Source: Vesta saturnalis (Eukaryota; Arthropoda; Insecta; Coleoptera; Lampyridae). Taken from it: 64,000 bases of DNA. A model generated the notes under the pieces. The model did no database searches. It was given only the letters and a program-made list of their open reading frames with translations, and was not told the DNA's origin. Location: the NCBI GenBank assembly GCA_036346205.1, contig JARFJB010000091.1, forward strand, positions 2,937,001-3,001,000, written 5' to 3'. This document shows, piece by piece, positions 30,284 through 42,172 of this stretch; position 1 is the stretch's first letter, and the number at the start of each line of letters is the position of its first letter. A program made the position numbers and the translations under genes.

Positions 30284-32719
30284 GATGATTAGATAAGAGT
30301 AAGACAGGGATTGGAGAGTTTAAACTAGTAATTTCTTTTAAAAAAGGTTGAAATCAAGCATGATACGTTACGATGCAGTTAGTTGATGTAATTTGGTTTA
30401 CAATGGCAAGAAAGTGGTTTTGTTTTGGTTAAAACAGTCTTAATAAAATTTATACATTTTGGTTTAATCATAAAAAGCATTGTGCTACTTAAAAGAATGT
30501 CAGGAATGTTAAATAAAGTTATTTCTGTAAATTCGATTCAGTACTTAGTTTTGTCTCATTAAATTTCAGTTCTTTAAAAGTATTTTGGCATTTGGATGTT
30601 TTACAGGTGTTTAACACATACTGTAGAGTTAGGTTTATATTAGGGACATGTTATAAGTAAGTTAAATGCAGGAAATGTGGTAAAATTCAAGAAAGGGTTA
30701 CTATACGAACATAATTTGATTATTACTCACATTATATATGGAAGCGGATGTGTGATAAACAAAGTGGTGCATAATAAATATGAAGAACAATTTTACAGAA
30801 AGATATTTACATGCAAATACATTTTTATGTTAGAATTTTGAAAAAGTGTGTTAAACAATATGATTTCTTAAAGTGACTTAAATTTAGACAATACAAGCAA
30901 GATGAACTATGAATATAATAAAGACAGTTTTTACAAGTTGTATGGATAACATTTTGGTGAATATGAACGTTTTAAAACGCAAATTATTTGTATATTTAGA
31001 AAAAAGTTAGGTTATGTGATAAATTTAATATTTTTTACAAATTTATAGTTTTTTAGATTAAGTTAGGCTTAAAATGTGTTGTTAATGTGATTAATAGCAG
31101 GTTTTCCTCATTTTCACACAGAAATTTAATTTGTACAAGGCATTTGAACGCAAATTTTGTGAAATGGGGTGACAATACGGATTTACTTTGGTAAATATAT
31201 TTTTTGAACATTTAATGAATATTTTACAATACAAATTTTCATCAGGATTACATATATGTAGTTAATTTAAGTGTAGGTTGTAAGATTGTTTAGATATAAG
31301 CAATTTTAAGTTAGAATAAGTCATTTCGTAGAATATTTAAGAATATCAAGTTGGATATCAATTTATGCAGATTTTAACACAGATTTCATTTCTGTTATCA
31401 AAATTTAAATCCATAGCTTTATAAGAAAGTTATCGCATATTTTCTAATTTAGTTAAATTTTCAAAATTATTCTGACCAATCATAGACATAGTTACATTAT
31501 TTAAATTTCTAAAAAAAAATTGAAAAGGTAGTAACAACCAAAAGGGTATAAAAGGAATTGCTTTTGAGCATAATCTTTTTCTCTCTCTATATATTTTTCC
31601 AGTTGTTTGCAAAGTTTAAAAAAGTGTAGTGTTTTTGTGCAAAACAATAATTATCGTGAAAATTAAATACAAAGTTAACGGAGAGACGAGAAGTTCAAGA
31701 ACAATTGTTTTTAAACCTACATTTGTTTAAAAATAAAGTTAGGTTACCGATACCTGTTCATATTCGTAAAGTTTAGTACGAATTAAATTTCTTATTTGTG
31801 ACGATTAACGTTTAACGATTTTAAAATTTCGTTTGTTTAATTTAAATGCTGGTTACGTTTTTCCAAAATAAAATTGTAATCATTTTTCTTCAAATTGGTT
31901 TTATTTTGATGCGACATTTTAAATAATCAACGTTTGAATCGGAGCCTAAAAAGAAAGTGATATTAATTTAAAGTCTATATAATCATAAAACATTATTTAA
32001 ACCGATAAAGTTTAAAATTCTTAATACAATTAAATAATATCCTTATTGATAAAAATTTGTGGTTGGGTGAAACCGCAAAGCTTAAAATAAAAGCGTTTAC
32101 CGAAACAAAGTGACCATCAACCCGAGGACCTGTGCGAAGCTATTAAGTAAATTGTAGGAGCGAACTTCGTGTATCAAGAATTTCGATCATCTTGGAAAGT
32201 GCTTGCATGTACATATGGAACCAGCTGTATGAAGACATCCGTTTGCAGATAGGACTTTGCACATGTGAGTTAATTTTTGATCATAACCCTGTTTATTGTG
32301 ACTTTATTTGTGTGATTTCCTGCACTTATTATTTGTTTATGTATAGGTGTAAATGTTTATGTAATGGTTGTTTAAACACCCTATAATTAGCATTTCAACA
32401 AGTCATTATTTAACAAATTTGACATTTTTAGCAATTGAGTTCATTAAATTCATAACGCATGCGTTATAGTATAAATTTTGTTAAGATACATTTAACATAC
32501 AGAATTTTTTTTATAAAGTGGAATCCACATAATATCGAACCAGAAATAATTTCCCTTTAAATCAGAACTCTATCCCCTAATTGAGATAAGAGCTAGTCCG
32601 GTGCACATAAACAATAGTATTATATTATATTTTAATAATTTCCATTAATAATTAAATTCTATTCCCAACATTTAAATAAAAATCTTTCCCTTACATATAA
32701 ATTAAATTTTAGCCAGTAC

Positions 32720-32725
<6 letters not shown>
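30281..32725. other. 2.4-kb AT-rich segment without recognised gene; possible promoter
   Basis: No coding domain. Features seen: a consensus TATA box TATAAAAG at 31548-31555, AATAAA near 31731 and 31869, and a TG start (30281) with a CA near 31911. This could be a solo or 5' long terminal repeat of ~1.6 kb, but no primer-binding site or second copy is in the window, so the idea is weak. The short frames are unrecognised. Confidence 0.3.
31548..31555 (+). promoter_or_regulatory. Candidate TATA box
   Basis: TATAAAAG in a GGGTATAAAAGGAATTG context. A plausible initiation region follows 25-35 bp downstream (TCTTTTTCTCTCTC). No associated coding region is recognised, so this is sequence-only evidence. 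Confidence 0.35.

Positions 32726-32726
<1 letters not shown>

Positions 32727-32770
<44 letters not shown>
32727..32770. repeat. (TA)n microsatellite
   Basis: Pure TA run. Confidence 0.95.
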
Positions 32771-32774
<4 letters not shown>

Positions 32775-33424
32775 TTATAATTATGACTGACATATAAAGA
32801 CACTATTTTATAAACTATAGACATATCTTTCCCGTTTGGAAAGTAATATTCTGCGTGTGAAAAGCGTACATTATGATAATTATGATTTGCCTTTGGGTAC
32901 AACTTGTCCATTTTACAATTTGAAATTGTTATTAAATTGCGAGTTTAAACGATTGACACATTTATGGCAAGTATTATTACATGATATTTAAAAAAATCCA
33001 TTGTAAGTGCAGTGCAGTGTTTCACACATGTATTTTAAATACCTTTTTTTTACGTATTACACATCCAAGATATTACTTTCGAAAGGACACAAATTTATGG
33101 TTAATAAAATAATGTCATTATCTTCTAATTTATTATCACAGTGTACACCATATTATTATATTATGCAACTGCTTTCATAATACTTTCATAATAAAAATTG
33201 GCAACATTGTAAAAACAACAACAATAATAATAATATATGTCAGAATTTTGCGGGAGAAACGCTCGTACATTATAACTTTCAATAAATTTCAAAGTCACCC
33301 GCTTCTATGAAAACATCGATAATAATTTCAAATTGTAAGGCGATTAATTTGAAGAGTATATTTTGTTATTTATTTATTTATTAGTACATTTATTAAAAAT
33401 TATTATTAATTTTATTAAATACAT
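32771..33424. other. AT-rich spacer with a dispersed repeat copy
   Basis: 33.19-33.33 kb (GGCAACATTGTAAAAAC ... ATATGTCAGAAT ... TTCTATGAAAACATCGATAAT) is a copy of the repeat duplicated at 12.2-12.6 kb. Nothing else recognised. Confidence 0.5.
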
Positions 33425-33690
33425 AAATAAAAAGTTTACCTCGAGTAGGATTTGAACCTACGACCTGTACTTTGCTAGAGTACCGCGCTAACCAACTGCA
33501 CCATCAGGGTTCAAGCCCCAATCGATGTAAATTTTGTATGTATGTATGTAGAACTGATGTAAATTCTAAATATAATAAGATTACAATCAAATTACTTATA
33601 TTAATGGAATGTGAGCCTGCAATATCGCAAGGATTCACACATACCAAAGCAACTTGACTAATATTAAATTATTATAAGTTTTTGTTATGA
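33425..33690 (-). repeat. tRNA-bearing dispersed repeat, copy 3
   Basis: Reverse-oriented copy of the unit at 2.9-3.5 kb: tail (AAATAAAAAGTTTACC), tRNA-like head, then TTACATCGATTGGGGCTTG, the CATTCCATTAATATAAGTAA block and ATACCAAAGCAACTTGACTA. Confidence 0.75.
33437..33510 (-). tRNA. tRNA-like cloverleaf, Ala(AGC)-type anticodon, copy 3
   Basis: Seventy-four nt on the minus strand: acceptor ACCCTGA/TCGAGGT (one mismatch, one wobble), D stem GTGC/GCGC, anticodon arm GTACT-CTAGCAA-AGTAC (perfect), T arm GTAGG-TTCAAAT-CCTAC (perfect). Its 5' acceptor strand has been remodelled relative to the other copies yet still pairs. Confidence 0.5.
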
Positions 33691-34444
33691 ACTTATAATA
33701 GTACATTTATTACTTGTTCATTACAAATTGGACCAGTTACTTAAACAATTTCAAAGTTATATTGATATTTATGAGTTATAGTTCAAAGATAAATTTAGTA
33801 AAATCAAATATTAAGTAAAATTTTATATGGAACAAACAGATTTGAATAACCATATAAACTGAATTTATACAGGTGAAGTACAAAAATTATTTATTCATTA
33901 ATTGATTTCAGTCCAAAATAAATTGAAACAACTAACAGTAATATATGTATACGTATATGTAGAGGAATGTTATAAGAATCATAATTAATGCTGTCTTACA
34001 TAATGATAAAGTAGGTATGTGAGATTATATCGCAATTTGAATTACAACATAATAATTTACTGTGGTTAAAACTAAGTTCTATTAAATTCTCTATATAATT
34101 ATATCAATACTGCATACTGGCAATAATTTTTGAGCTTGGTATAAATAACAATCAGATTTATTTTTCTTTTTGTTTGACAAATTTAAACAAATGATTAGTG
34201 ACACTAAACTATAATAACATTCCAAATCAGACCTACCAAAGTGGTTACTCGAGTTGATAACTTTTCCTTATTATTATTTTAATACATCACAGAAAATGAC
34301 GTACACTATGATGGCTAGTGGTTAGTTAAACTAGTAATAGTACATGTTGAATTAGTTACAAGAATGTAGTTAATTCAATTATTTGATCTCTGTGTTAATC
34401 AAAATTATGTCACATTCAATAAGATTTATTTACAAAAAAAAAAT
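33691..34444. other. AT-rich spacer, nothing recognised
   Basis: No reading frame or repeat that I can support; the left part of the Penelope-like element may begin here. Confidence 0.4.
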
Positions 34445-34784
34445 GGTTTACCTATGGATAGTCCAATTTTGCCAATTTTTGCTATTATCTTTATGGATAA
34501 TTTAGAAAATCAAATTTTTTAATTAAATGTTTTGATGTTACATCAGATTTTACTGATGAGTTTTTAATTAACATTAACAATTTACATTCTAACATAAAAT
34601 TTACAGCACGGAAAGAACAAAATGGAGCCATTAACTTTCTAGATTTAAACATAAAAATTAATACACAGAAATTTGAGTTCTCAATATGCAGATAACCTAC
34701 ACATATAGGCATTACGATTCCGAACCATTCATGTCACCATAAATCACATAAGTTAGCTGCATGTAGATCATTAGTACACTAGTA

Positions 34785-37375
34785 CAGGGTGTCCCAACGA
34801 TAGAGTAAAGTAAGTTTGTGCTTAACTAGAATTATTTGTGTAAATATTGTATGGACCATGGGGTAGAGGTACGAAGTGTGCATTTTTTTAAAATATTGGA
34901 AGTTATACAGGGTGTGCCAGAAAAGCAGGACGTAAAAAAGTATAATTTTTTTAAATAGAACACCCCGTATTTGATTTTAGTTTTTTAATTCTACGTGTCC
35001 ATACAAACATATTTTGTCATACAAAAGATTGGCTGAAAGTTTTTAGTTCTTGAGATATTCGCGTTTAAAGATTATTATGGTCATTTTCGTGGGGTTGATG
35101 AATGGGCAATTGTTCCGTTATTTCACAATTAAAAAATTGATATTTCGTGTGAAAAATGAGTGATATTATACTAACGTTTAGACCGAGTAGTATTTCTAAT
35201 TTTCTCAACAGGGTGTTTGTTATAACCATTCAAATTTGAAAATTCTCAAATTAAAAAAAATCAGTTTTTTTTAATTGCACACCCTATATATTTTATTTCA
35301 TTTTATTCGGGATTAAAAATCTATCATTTTTGTCAAATATATCCTATATCTATCTTTGATAGTTTTCGAGGAATTTCGATTTTCTCACTAGCTACGTTAC
35401 ATACGATACTATAACATTATTGTGGATCGTGTTAGCCATGGAAAACAATTGCGACGGAATAAAACAAACCACCTAAGCGAGAATATTAACAGTTTTTATT
35501 AATGAGAAACAGTAATTCAATAATTATTCAACATTGCGTCTTAGTAAATGCTCAAATAGACGGCCTTCTTGCTGAATACACATATTGAGCCTTTTTCTCA
35601 TGTTCTGTGTCACTTCGGATAACATAAGAGGGGTCACTGTGCGACAAGCTTCGCGAATTCTATTTTTCATGTCCTCCCTTGTTGTAGGTTTAATAATATA
35701 CACCCGATCTTTTATGTATCCCCATAGGAAAAAATCCAGTGGAGTTAAATCGCATGACCTGGGTGGCATAATATAAAGCCATTACGTCCTATCCATTTCT
35801 CCGGGTATTGCTGGTTCAAGAATTCCCTTACGTCCCGATAAAAATGTGGAGGTGCACCATCCTGTTGCAACCACATATTTAGTCGACCTTCTAAATTGAT
35901 ATCCTCAAGTAACACAGGCAATTCTTCACGTAAGAAATGCAAATAGCTGCGGCCCGTTAATGGATCATCAAAAAAATAGGAACCGATAATTTGGTCATTA
36001 AGTATACCACACCACACATTTAGTGACCAATAATTTTGGTTTTGAACTTCTCGTAGCCAAAATGGATTATCAATGGCGTAATAGTGCATATTATGCCGAT
36101 TTACAGCCCCATTACTTTTAAACGTCGCCTCATCGGAAAACATTATGGAGCACAAAAAGTTGTTATTTAATTGCAGCCGTTGATTAATGATATTGCAGAA
36201 TTCAATTCGTCTTGCAAAATCCTCTTCTCGCAATTCTTGATGAAGCTCAATGTGATAGGGATGGTACTTATACTTCAGCGTTGTTCGCTTCACGTTTGAT
36301 TTGGAGGTATCACATATCGTCGCTAATGTTCTAGAACTCACTTGGGGATTTTCTTGAATATTTAATAATATTTTAAGTTCTTTTTCTTCATTAGCTGCCC
36401 TTTTATTATTTTTTTCTATTAAGAACTTTACGTTTGAGGTATTTAACACTACCGCTAGAATCAAATCTATTCATCAAATTTTCCAAGCCAACAGTAGTAG
36501 GTATTCGACGTTCAGGATATTTCATTTTGTAGATTCGTTGTGCCAATAAAGGGTTTTTTCAGCCTCGCCCAACACGTATATCATATCAATTAATTCATTT
36601 GTCGAATAATCCATAATTGATACAAGAATTGATAACAAGTTAAATGCGAAAACGACAAATTTAATATGTGTTTATTTTGGCAAGTAGGAAACCTTTGTAT
36701 CTTAGTAACGCAATTATTATTTTCCATGGCTACCAAGATCCATGCAATGCAATGTTATCGAAAATAAAGTAGCTAGTGTGAAAAAATCGAAATTACTCGA
36801 AAACTATCAAAGATAGATATAGGATATATTTGACAAAAATGATAGATTTTTAATCCCGAATAAAATGAAATAAAATATATAGGTGTGCAATTAAAAAACT
36901 GATTTTTTTAATTTGAGAATTTTCAAATTTGAATGGTTATAACAAACACCCTGTTGAGAAAATTAGAAATACTACTCGGTCTAAACGTTAGTATAATATC
37001 AATCATTTTTCACACGAAATATCAATTTTTTATTGTGAAATAACGGAACAATTGCCCATTCATCAACCCCACGAAAATGACCATAATAATCTTTAAACGC
37101 GAATATCGCAAGAACTAAAAACTTTCAGCCAATCTTTTGTATGACAAAATATGTTTGTATGGACACGTAGAATTAAAAACTAAAATCAAATACCGGGTGT
37201 TCTATTTAAAAAAATCATACTTTTTCACGTCCTGCTTTTCTGGCACACCCTGTATAACTTCCAATATTTTAAAAAAATGCACACTTCTTACCTCTACCCC
37301 ATGGTCCATACAATATTTACACAAATAATTCTAGTTAAGCATAAACTTACTTTACTCTATCGTTGGGACACCCTG
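34785..37375 (-). mobile_element. Long-TIR mariner-like element C (DD41D), nearly complete
   Basis: 2,591 bp flanked by TA (34783-34784 and 37376-37377), with ends CAGGGTGTCCCAACGATAGA. The inverted arms are ~660 bp (34785 to about 35445, and about 36720 to 37375) and closely matched through the inner GTAGCCATGGAAAA-like block. The transposase occupies the space between the arms on the minus strand. The arms contain several mariner-end-like CAGGGTGTGCC and ACACCCTATATA motifs, as if built of older ends. Best-preserved of the family in this window. Confidence 0.92.
35524..36614 (-). pseudogene. Mariner-like DD41D transposase of element C
   Basis: From ATG 36614: MDYSTNELIDMIYVLGEAEK, then a frameshifted N-terminal HTH region, then a long open stretch from 36464: KELKILLNIQENPQVSSRTL (HTH), IMFSDEATF (catalytic Asp 1), YWSLNVWCGILNDQIIGSYF, WLQQDGAPPHF (Asp 2), EKWIGRNG. 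One more one-base shift near 35.76 kb, then PPRSCDLTPLDFFLWGYIKD (Asp 3; 41 residues after Asp 2) and the ending GRLFEHLLRRNVE with a stop at 35524-35526. The length (~360 codons) is typical. All catalytic residues are present; two frameshifts and N-terminal damage silence it. Confidence 0.9.
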
Positions 37376-37470
37376 TACATAGCGCAATACCATTAAACCA
37401 AACAAAGTTCAATAAACAAATTGTCAAAGAAGGTATATGGGTGTCGAAAATAAATAATTGCACAGGAACG

Positions 37471-37949
37471 ATGAATACATTTTTTAACGTAAAAACCACT
37501 TCTGACACATTTGGAAAACGAATGAATAATCACTCACGGATGCATCTAATCGGTCGAGTTTCGAGATATGTCATGTCCACAAAAAGCCGGTACCGGTCAC
37601 CACAAAAATAGTTTACAGTCGGCCACGCTATTGAAATCACGTTCCCCTTAAAATGTTACTAACTCGATGTCTGTAACTTCGTTATATCTGTGGACATGAA
37701 AAAACACATCAGAAACGCCATTTCATTATTTAAAATAATTAACTCAATGGAATGGACCAGCCTCACAAACCCGAGACGCCTTTAATAAAAACGAACAATT
37801 GTTGACGATCACACATAATTAAATAGCTAATTCGTACACATAATTTGAGTACCTACAGAATAACTTCCTCTAGTAAATATCACTAACATTCGTGTGAATT
37901 TCTCTCTTTGTCGAAATCATAAAAGCTCAGTTTTCGCGCAGTCGAAGTC
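37471..37949 (-). other. Probable 3' region of the Gypsy element
   Basis: No coding motif beyond the end of the integrase tail. On the minus strand this lies directly downstream of the Gypsy pol, so it may include its 3' LTR, but I cannot define LTR ends or a polypurine tract. Confidence 0.3.
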
Positions 37950-38196
37950 TCCGTCAGACCCCAAACTCACGATCACGCTTTGAGGCTTCAACTTATCCAA
38001 GGAAACGATCTCTCAGTACTTATTCTGCGATCGAGAAAAACGTTTAGCATCCTCTACCGTGTAACGATAGTGATCGAGTACTTCGACAATTACAAACGGC
38101 CACCATACTTAGGGAGTAGTTTTCTACTCTTGCCTTGATTGCCCATTGCATTAGTATGCAGCTGTTGACCAAACATAAACGTTTTTCCAGCACATC
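37950..38196 (-). pseudogene. Ty3/Gypsy integrase C-terminal part
   Basis: Minus strand: KTFMFGQQLHTNAMGNQGKS, KSRKLLPKYGGR, then after a one-base shift FVIVEVLDHYRYTVEDAKRF, SRSQNKY, a stop, and EIVSLDKLKPQSVIVSLGSD. The GKSRKLLPKYxGP..VxxVLDxxRYxVxD pattern is the C-terminal DNA-binding part of Gypsy integrases. Its upstream half is at 39.5-40.0 kb; an RTE-like LINE and a tRNA-SINE copy sit between them. Confidence 0.65.
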
Positions 38197-39150
38197 GATG
38201 TGCAGGATATGGTATGGTTGATCATATACGAGCTGTGGGTTTCCTAATAGAGAAATGCACAGAATATAACGTTCCGCTCCACTTTGCCTTTGTAGATTAC
38301 AGCAAGGCGTTCCACTCAGTGGAACATTGGGCAGTATTTTCAGCAATGGACAAAGCAGGGAGGTGTGAGTCAAGAAGAGACTATCTCTCCAAAGCTCTTC
38401 ACTATGGCGCTAGAAGAGGTTTTCAAAGAACTGAATTGGGAATTAAAGATCGATGGAAGATACCTTCACCATCTCCGTTTCGCAGACGACATTGTTTTGA
38501 TTAGTGGAGATCTAGATGAGTTACAGAGTATGGTATCGGAACTCAAACGTGCATCGGAAAGGGTAGGCCTCACGATGAATATGGGAAAGACTAAGGTCAT
38601 GACTAAAGAAGATCGAACAATCACACTAGACCACCAAGACCTATAAAAAGTCGAGGAATACGTCTACCTGGGAGATACAATCAAGTTAGGAAAGGAAAAT
38701 CAGACAGCCGAAGTAAACAGAAGATCTCGAATGACATGGGCAGCAACAGGGAAACTAGGTGTTGACTTATGGTATGGAGACCATGTCACTGTCAACTCGA
38801 CAGATAAACTCAGAACCACCCAAAGAGCTATTAAGCGTATCATGCTGGGAATAAGTCTCATAGACCACTTCAGAAATGACTAAACTAGAAGACGAGCGAA
38901 GACGTCATAGAAAGAATAGCGAGATCAAAATGGAGTTGGGCAGGACATGTGGCATGACAGGAGATGACACAATGGACAAAACATATTTTGCAATGGAGAC
39001 CAAGATTACATAAACGCAGTGTAGAACGACCACAAAAACGATGGACATCACAAGGAGGAGCCGGAAAAAACTGGCAACGTGTAGCAGAAGACAAGATGGA
39101 GTGGAAAAGAAAAGGAAGACCTACATCCAGGAGTGAATAAGAGAGGGCTG
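38197..39150 (+). pseudogene. RTE-like LINE reverse transcriptase, 5'-truncated
   Basis: Begins GYGMVDHIRAVGFLIEKCTE, LHFAFVDYSKAFHSVEHWAV (motif A; AFD altered to AFH), a deletion removing part of the fingers/palm, RQEE-type turn VSQEETISPKLFTMALEEVF, HHLRFADDIVLISGDLDELQ (catalytic FADD intact), MGKTKVMT, then after a stop VEEYVYLGDTIKLGKENQTA, YGDHVTVNSTDKLRTTQRAI, KRIMLGISLIDHFRND and a shifted C-terminus (SKWSWAGHVA). This block order is that of arthropod RTE-type 'endonuclease-reverse transcriptase' LINEs. Inserted in the Gypsy pol. The endonuclease domain is absent. Confidence 0.8.
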
Positions 39151-39339
39151 TTAAAAAAGATGTGCATCGAATCTACGTTTTTGGTCATTATGCTTTTCGT
39201 CTATAGAATTTTGAACTTTATCTCTAGGTGCCTGAAGATCATCGTCATGGAAAGAGTCCAGAACGACTTCGTTTCCCATAATTGCGTTAGCTACACTTCT
39301 AGGTGCGCAATCAAAAAGAATTCGTAAGAGGACTTTAAT

Positions 39340-39530
39340 CTCATTACATTCAGCATTTATATAAGTTCTACTTAGATAAAGACAAAGTTTACATCGATTG
39401 GGGCTTGTATCTCGATAGCGCAGTTTGTTAGCGCGGTACTCTAGCAAAGTACAGGTCGTAGGTTCAAATGCTACTCGAGGTAAACTCTTTATTTATGTAT
39501 TTAATAAAATTAATAATAACTTATAATAAT
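39340..39530 (+). repeat. tRNA-bearing dispersed repeat, copy 4 (partial body)
   Basis: Carries the head-proximal part (CAGCATTTATATAAGTTCTA-like, TTACATCGATTGGGGCTTG), the cloverleaf and the AT tail (AAACTCTTTATTTATGTATT). The upstream body block seen in copies 1-3 is missing. It sits between the RTE-like LINE and the rest of the Gypsy pol. Confidence 0.7.
39409..39482 (+). tRNA. tRNA-like cloverleaf, Ala(AGC)-type anticodon, copy 4
   Basis: Seventy-four nt: acceptor ATCTCGA/TCGAGGT (one wobble), D stem GCGC/GCGC, anticodon arm GTACT-CTAGCAA-AGTAC (perfect), T arm GTAGG-TTCAAAT-GCTAC (one mismatch), discriminator A. Confidence 0.55.
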
Positions 39531-39534
39531 TCCC

Positions 39535-41992
39535 ACAGATGAATTCATCGTAAAATTCAACCCCCACCATATTTTGGACACTCTTAGACCCCGTTTTTCC
39601 CCATCCTCTGTCCATGCGAAAGGCTTTATAGAATTGTACGGTTATACCATTCAACCTGACCGTTGGCACGCGTGGTTATTGTTGCATTCAGCATGTGTTT
39701 AATGTTCATATATCGAGGGTACTTTCAAGAAGACGAATTTTGTAAAAGCGTCTACTATGACGATGAGCTATGCGTTTTTCCTTTTCGACTTGACAAATGG
39801 GCCCACATGATGTTAAATGGAATGCTATTCTTCTCGATTGGGTGCAAATAACCGGCTTCTCTTCCCTCCGGCCTGTTGTATAGGAATGGAAGACAACAAG
39901 CTATAAATTTGTTAATTCCCAGAGACGAATATAGTCTTGTCGTGGCTGATAGTGTTTTGTCAGTTGACATGTGACCAATACTGTCATGGAAATCAAGAAC
40001 TAGTGCCTTCGCGCTGATTTCGGAACTACCTACTTTTTGCTACTAGTATTCTCGTACAAACCTGAAAGCTATAATCCGTGTATATATTGATCAAGTATTT
40101 GCATCTCTCATCTGTCGTCTGGGCACTTAAGATCCAATCTTCCTGATTAATGTTACACGTAAACACTTGTACCTTCTCTGATCGCATTTGAATAGATTTT
40201 CTACTCAAGGCATCTGTATGAGTCATCTTATAACTAGTGCGATACTCAACTTCAAAAGTATACTCCTGAACACAACCACCATCTACCAATTCTGGGTATT
40301 AAGTCTCTTTGAGACAGTGTTGTCCGAATCGCATTGAAATCAGTGATAACCTTGAACTGAAAGCCGATCAAATAGACCCTGAAGTGTTTCAACGAATCTA
40401 CAACAGCAATCGTCTGCAATTCATAAAAATGGTATCGTTGTTCTGATTTGGTCGTTTGTATGGAATAATACATGATAGGTTTTAGTGTGTTACCTTGTTC
40501 TTGCATCAGAATAGCATCGATTCCCCATTTTGATGCACCTCGGTATGAGAACTGGGGTCGTAGATTTCGAGTAATGGTCTCGACGCCAATTTATCGTTTA
40601 TGGTTTCGAAAGCTTTACTTTGGTCGTCACCTCAGACATATTTGACATCTTTCATTGCTAGAACCGTCAGAGGCCTTGCAATTTCGGTAAAATTGTGTAT
40701 GTCCTTGCGAAAATACCCTGCGATGCCAAGAAATTGACGGATTCCCCGAACGATGGAAGGAATTGGAAACTTATTTATGGTTTCTATTTTTCTATTGCCC
40801 GGTTGCACCCCGTCCTTGCTTATCTTGTAACCCAGATAATCCACTTTCTCCATGAAAAACATTTGGGAGACGTAGGGCAAGTCCAGCAACTTTATAAGAT
40901 CCTAACACTACCATTAAGTCAACCAAACGCATTTCAAAATCCGCAAGCGGCAGTAAAACGTCATTCATGTTTGACTATATCGCGACTTTGCCAGAACTTT
41001 GTTAATAGTCCTCTGGAATACTGCTGGTGCGTTACAGAGTCCAACAGGCACCCGAACGTACTCGTAATGCCCGTCGGTTGTCACAAACGCTCCTTCGAGA
41101 TGGAACACTCTTCCATTTGGAGTGGATAACCACATGCTAGGTCCAGGCTAATAAAAAATCGGCATCCCTTACGTTTCTCTAGAAATTCGTCCACGCACAG
41201 TAATCGGTATCGATGTTTAACGGTTTTCGAGTTGAATGCCCTGAAATCCACATATATTCGCTGTTCTACGTTTTTTTTTTTCACAAGTTGAATTGGGTTG
41301 GAATACGGAGAGTTCGATTCTTGAATGATGCCGTGTTGTAAAAGATCAGCTACAACATTCTTAACCACTTTTCGTTTGCTGTGGAACAAGTAATAAGGAC
41401 AATACACCACTGGATTGTCGTCTGATAGACGAATTGACATCTTCAAAATGTCGGTTTTACCTAACTCGCTGGTATGTTGAGCATAACTGTATCAAAATTC
41501 GTTTATTAAGTTTAGCAATTGATTGAGCTATCAGGACTTAATTGTTAGTTTAAAATAATACCTTTCTCGGCAATACTTTTACTAGTACGTAGTACAGTAG
41601 AAAAGACATTGATAAGTTTTGTAGTAAAGCATCGTGCACACGATGAAGACGTCTAACTGGGATGTGGTGTGTACTCACCTCAAGATCCTGCTCAGAAACT
41701 TTGGTGATGGCGACGTCCGGCGTGGTTCACTTTGATTTCAATCTTGACTTAGACCAAAATTTGAATCTTCGACCCGTCGTGTATTCACTATGAGGGAACA
41801 AGCAATGTGATTTAACCCTAAGAACTTGGCGTCACTTTCTCTCAGAAGTACTGCTCCACATCCTGTGTCCACGTAAGCTCTTATCATTCTCCCGACAGTT
41901 AAAGAAGTAGCTGTTAAAGTCGCTGCCACTCGAAACCTCACATGTCTATTCTCTACAGGATCTCTTTGGCAATCCTTTGCTAGATGACCCAA
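39535..41992 (-). pseudogene. Ty3/Gypsy gag-pol remnant (zinc knuckle, protease, RT, RNase H, integrase)
   Basis: Domains in order on the minus strand. 41992-41738: MGHLAKDCQRD (end of the gag zinc knuckle), then protease RAYVDTGCGAVLLRESDAKF (active-site DTG). 41446-41081: RT entry (LLQHGIIQESNSPYSNPIQL, VDFRAFNSKTVKHRYRL, FFISLDLACGY). 41.08-40.64 kb: VTTDGHYEYVRVPVGLCNAP, AVFQRTINKVL, then MNDVLLPLADFE where YxDD is expected, so the catalytic site is damaged, and DYLGYKISKDGVQPGNRKIE, FLGIAGYFRKDI. 40.5-40.03 kb: RNase H (YHFYELQTIAVVDSLKHFRV, THTDALSRK). 39.97-39.54 kb: integrase start (RPEGREAGYLHPIEKNSIPF) and core end (NGQVEWYNR, with the catalytic Glu). Many frameshifts and stops. Confidence 0.85.
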
Positions 41993-42172
41993 CCGTTTCC
42001 ATTTAATGCATTCGATCTTTGGCTTCGGGCATTTATTCCTCTAGACACAAAAACATTATTGGCACTAGCAAACACGATTTTAAAATCAACAGCGTTTGAA
42101 AAGGTTCCGAAAAACCGCCATGTTGCTTTGACGTCACTACGCACGTTGCCGCTCAGCTGTAGCATTACTTAC
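41993..42172. other. Short region upstream of the THAP exon
   Basis: Contains CCGCCATGTTGCTTTGACGTCACTACGC-like sequence (split: CCGCCATGTTG, TTTGACGTCACTAC), including a CRE-like TGACGTCA core at 42130-42137. A similar motif pair (GCCGCCATCTTG, TGTGACGTCAC) opens the Polinton-like TIR at 17.54 kb. Confidence 0.3.

Larger units (their letters stand above)
34445..37470 (+). pseudogene. Penelope-like retroelement reverse transcriptase, split by a mariner
   Basis: 34445-34782 reads GLPMDSPILPIFAIIFMDNL, the conserved GLPMGSP-type motif of Penelope-like reverse transcriptases (Gly replaced by Asp), then, after a frameshift, FTDEFLININNLHSNIKFTA, KEQNGAINFLDLNIKI, EFSICR, a stop, and PTHIGITIPNHSCHHKSHK. 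The mariner at 34785-37375 interrupts just after CRSLVH. The reading resumes at 37376 as VHSAIPLNQTKFNKQIVKEG and WVSKINNC. The region between the first motif and the catalytic YxDD has been lost or shifted. No GIY-YIG endonuclease is visible. Fragmentary and dead. Confidence 0.65.

Noticed and set aside
38044..38373. 109-codon minus frame across the RTE-like LINE start
   Set aside because: It crosses the Gypsy/RTE-like junction in a frame that matches neither; the supported readings are the Gypsy integrase tail (minus) and the RTE-like RT (plus).
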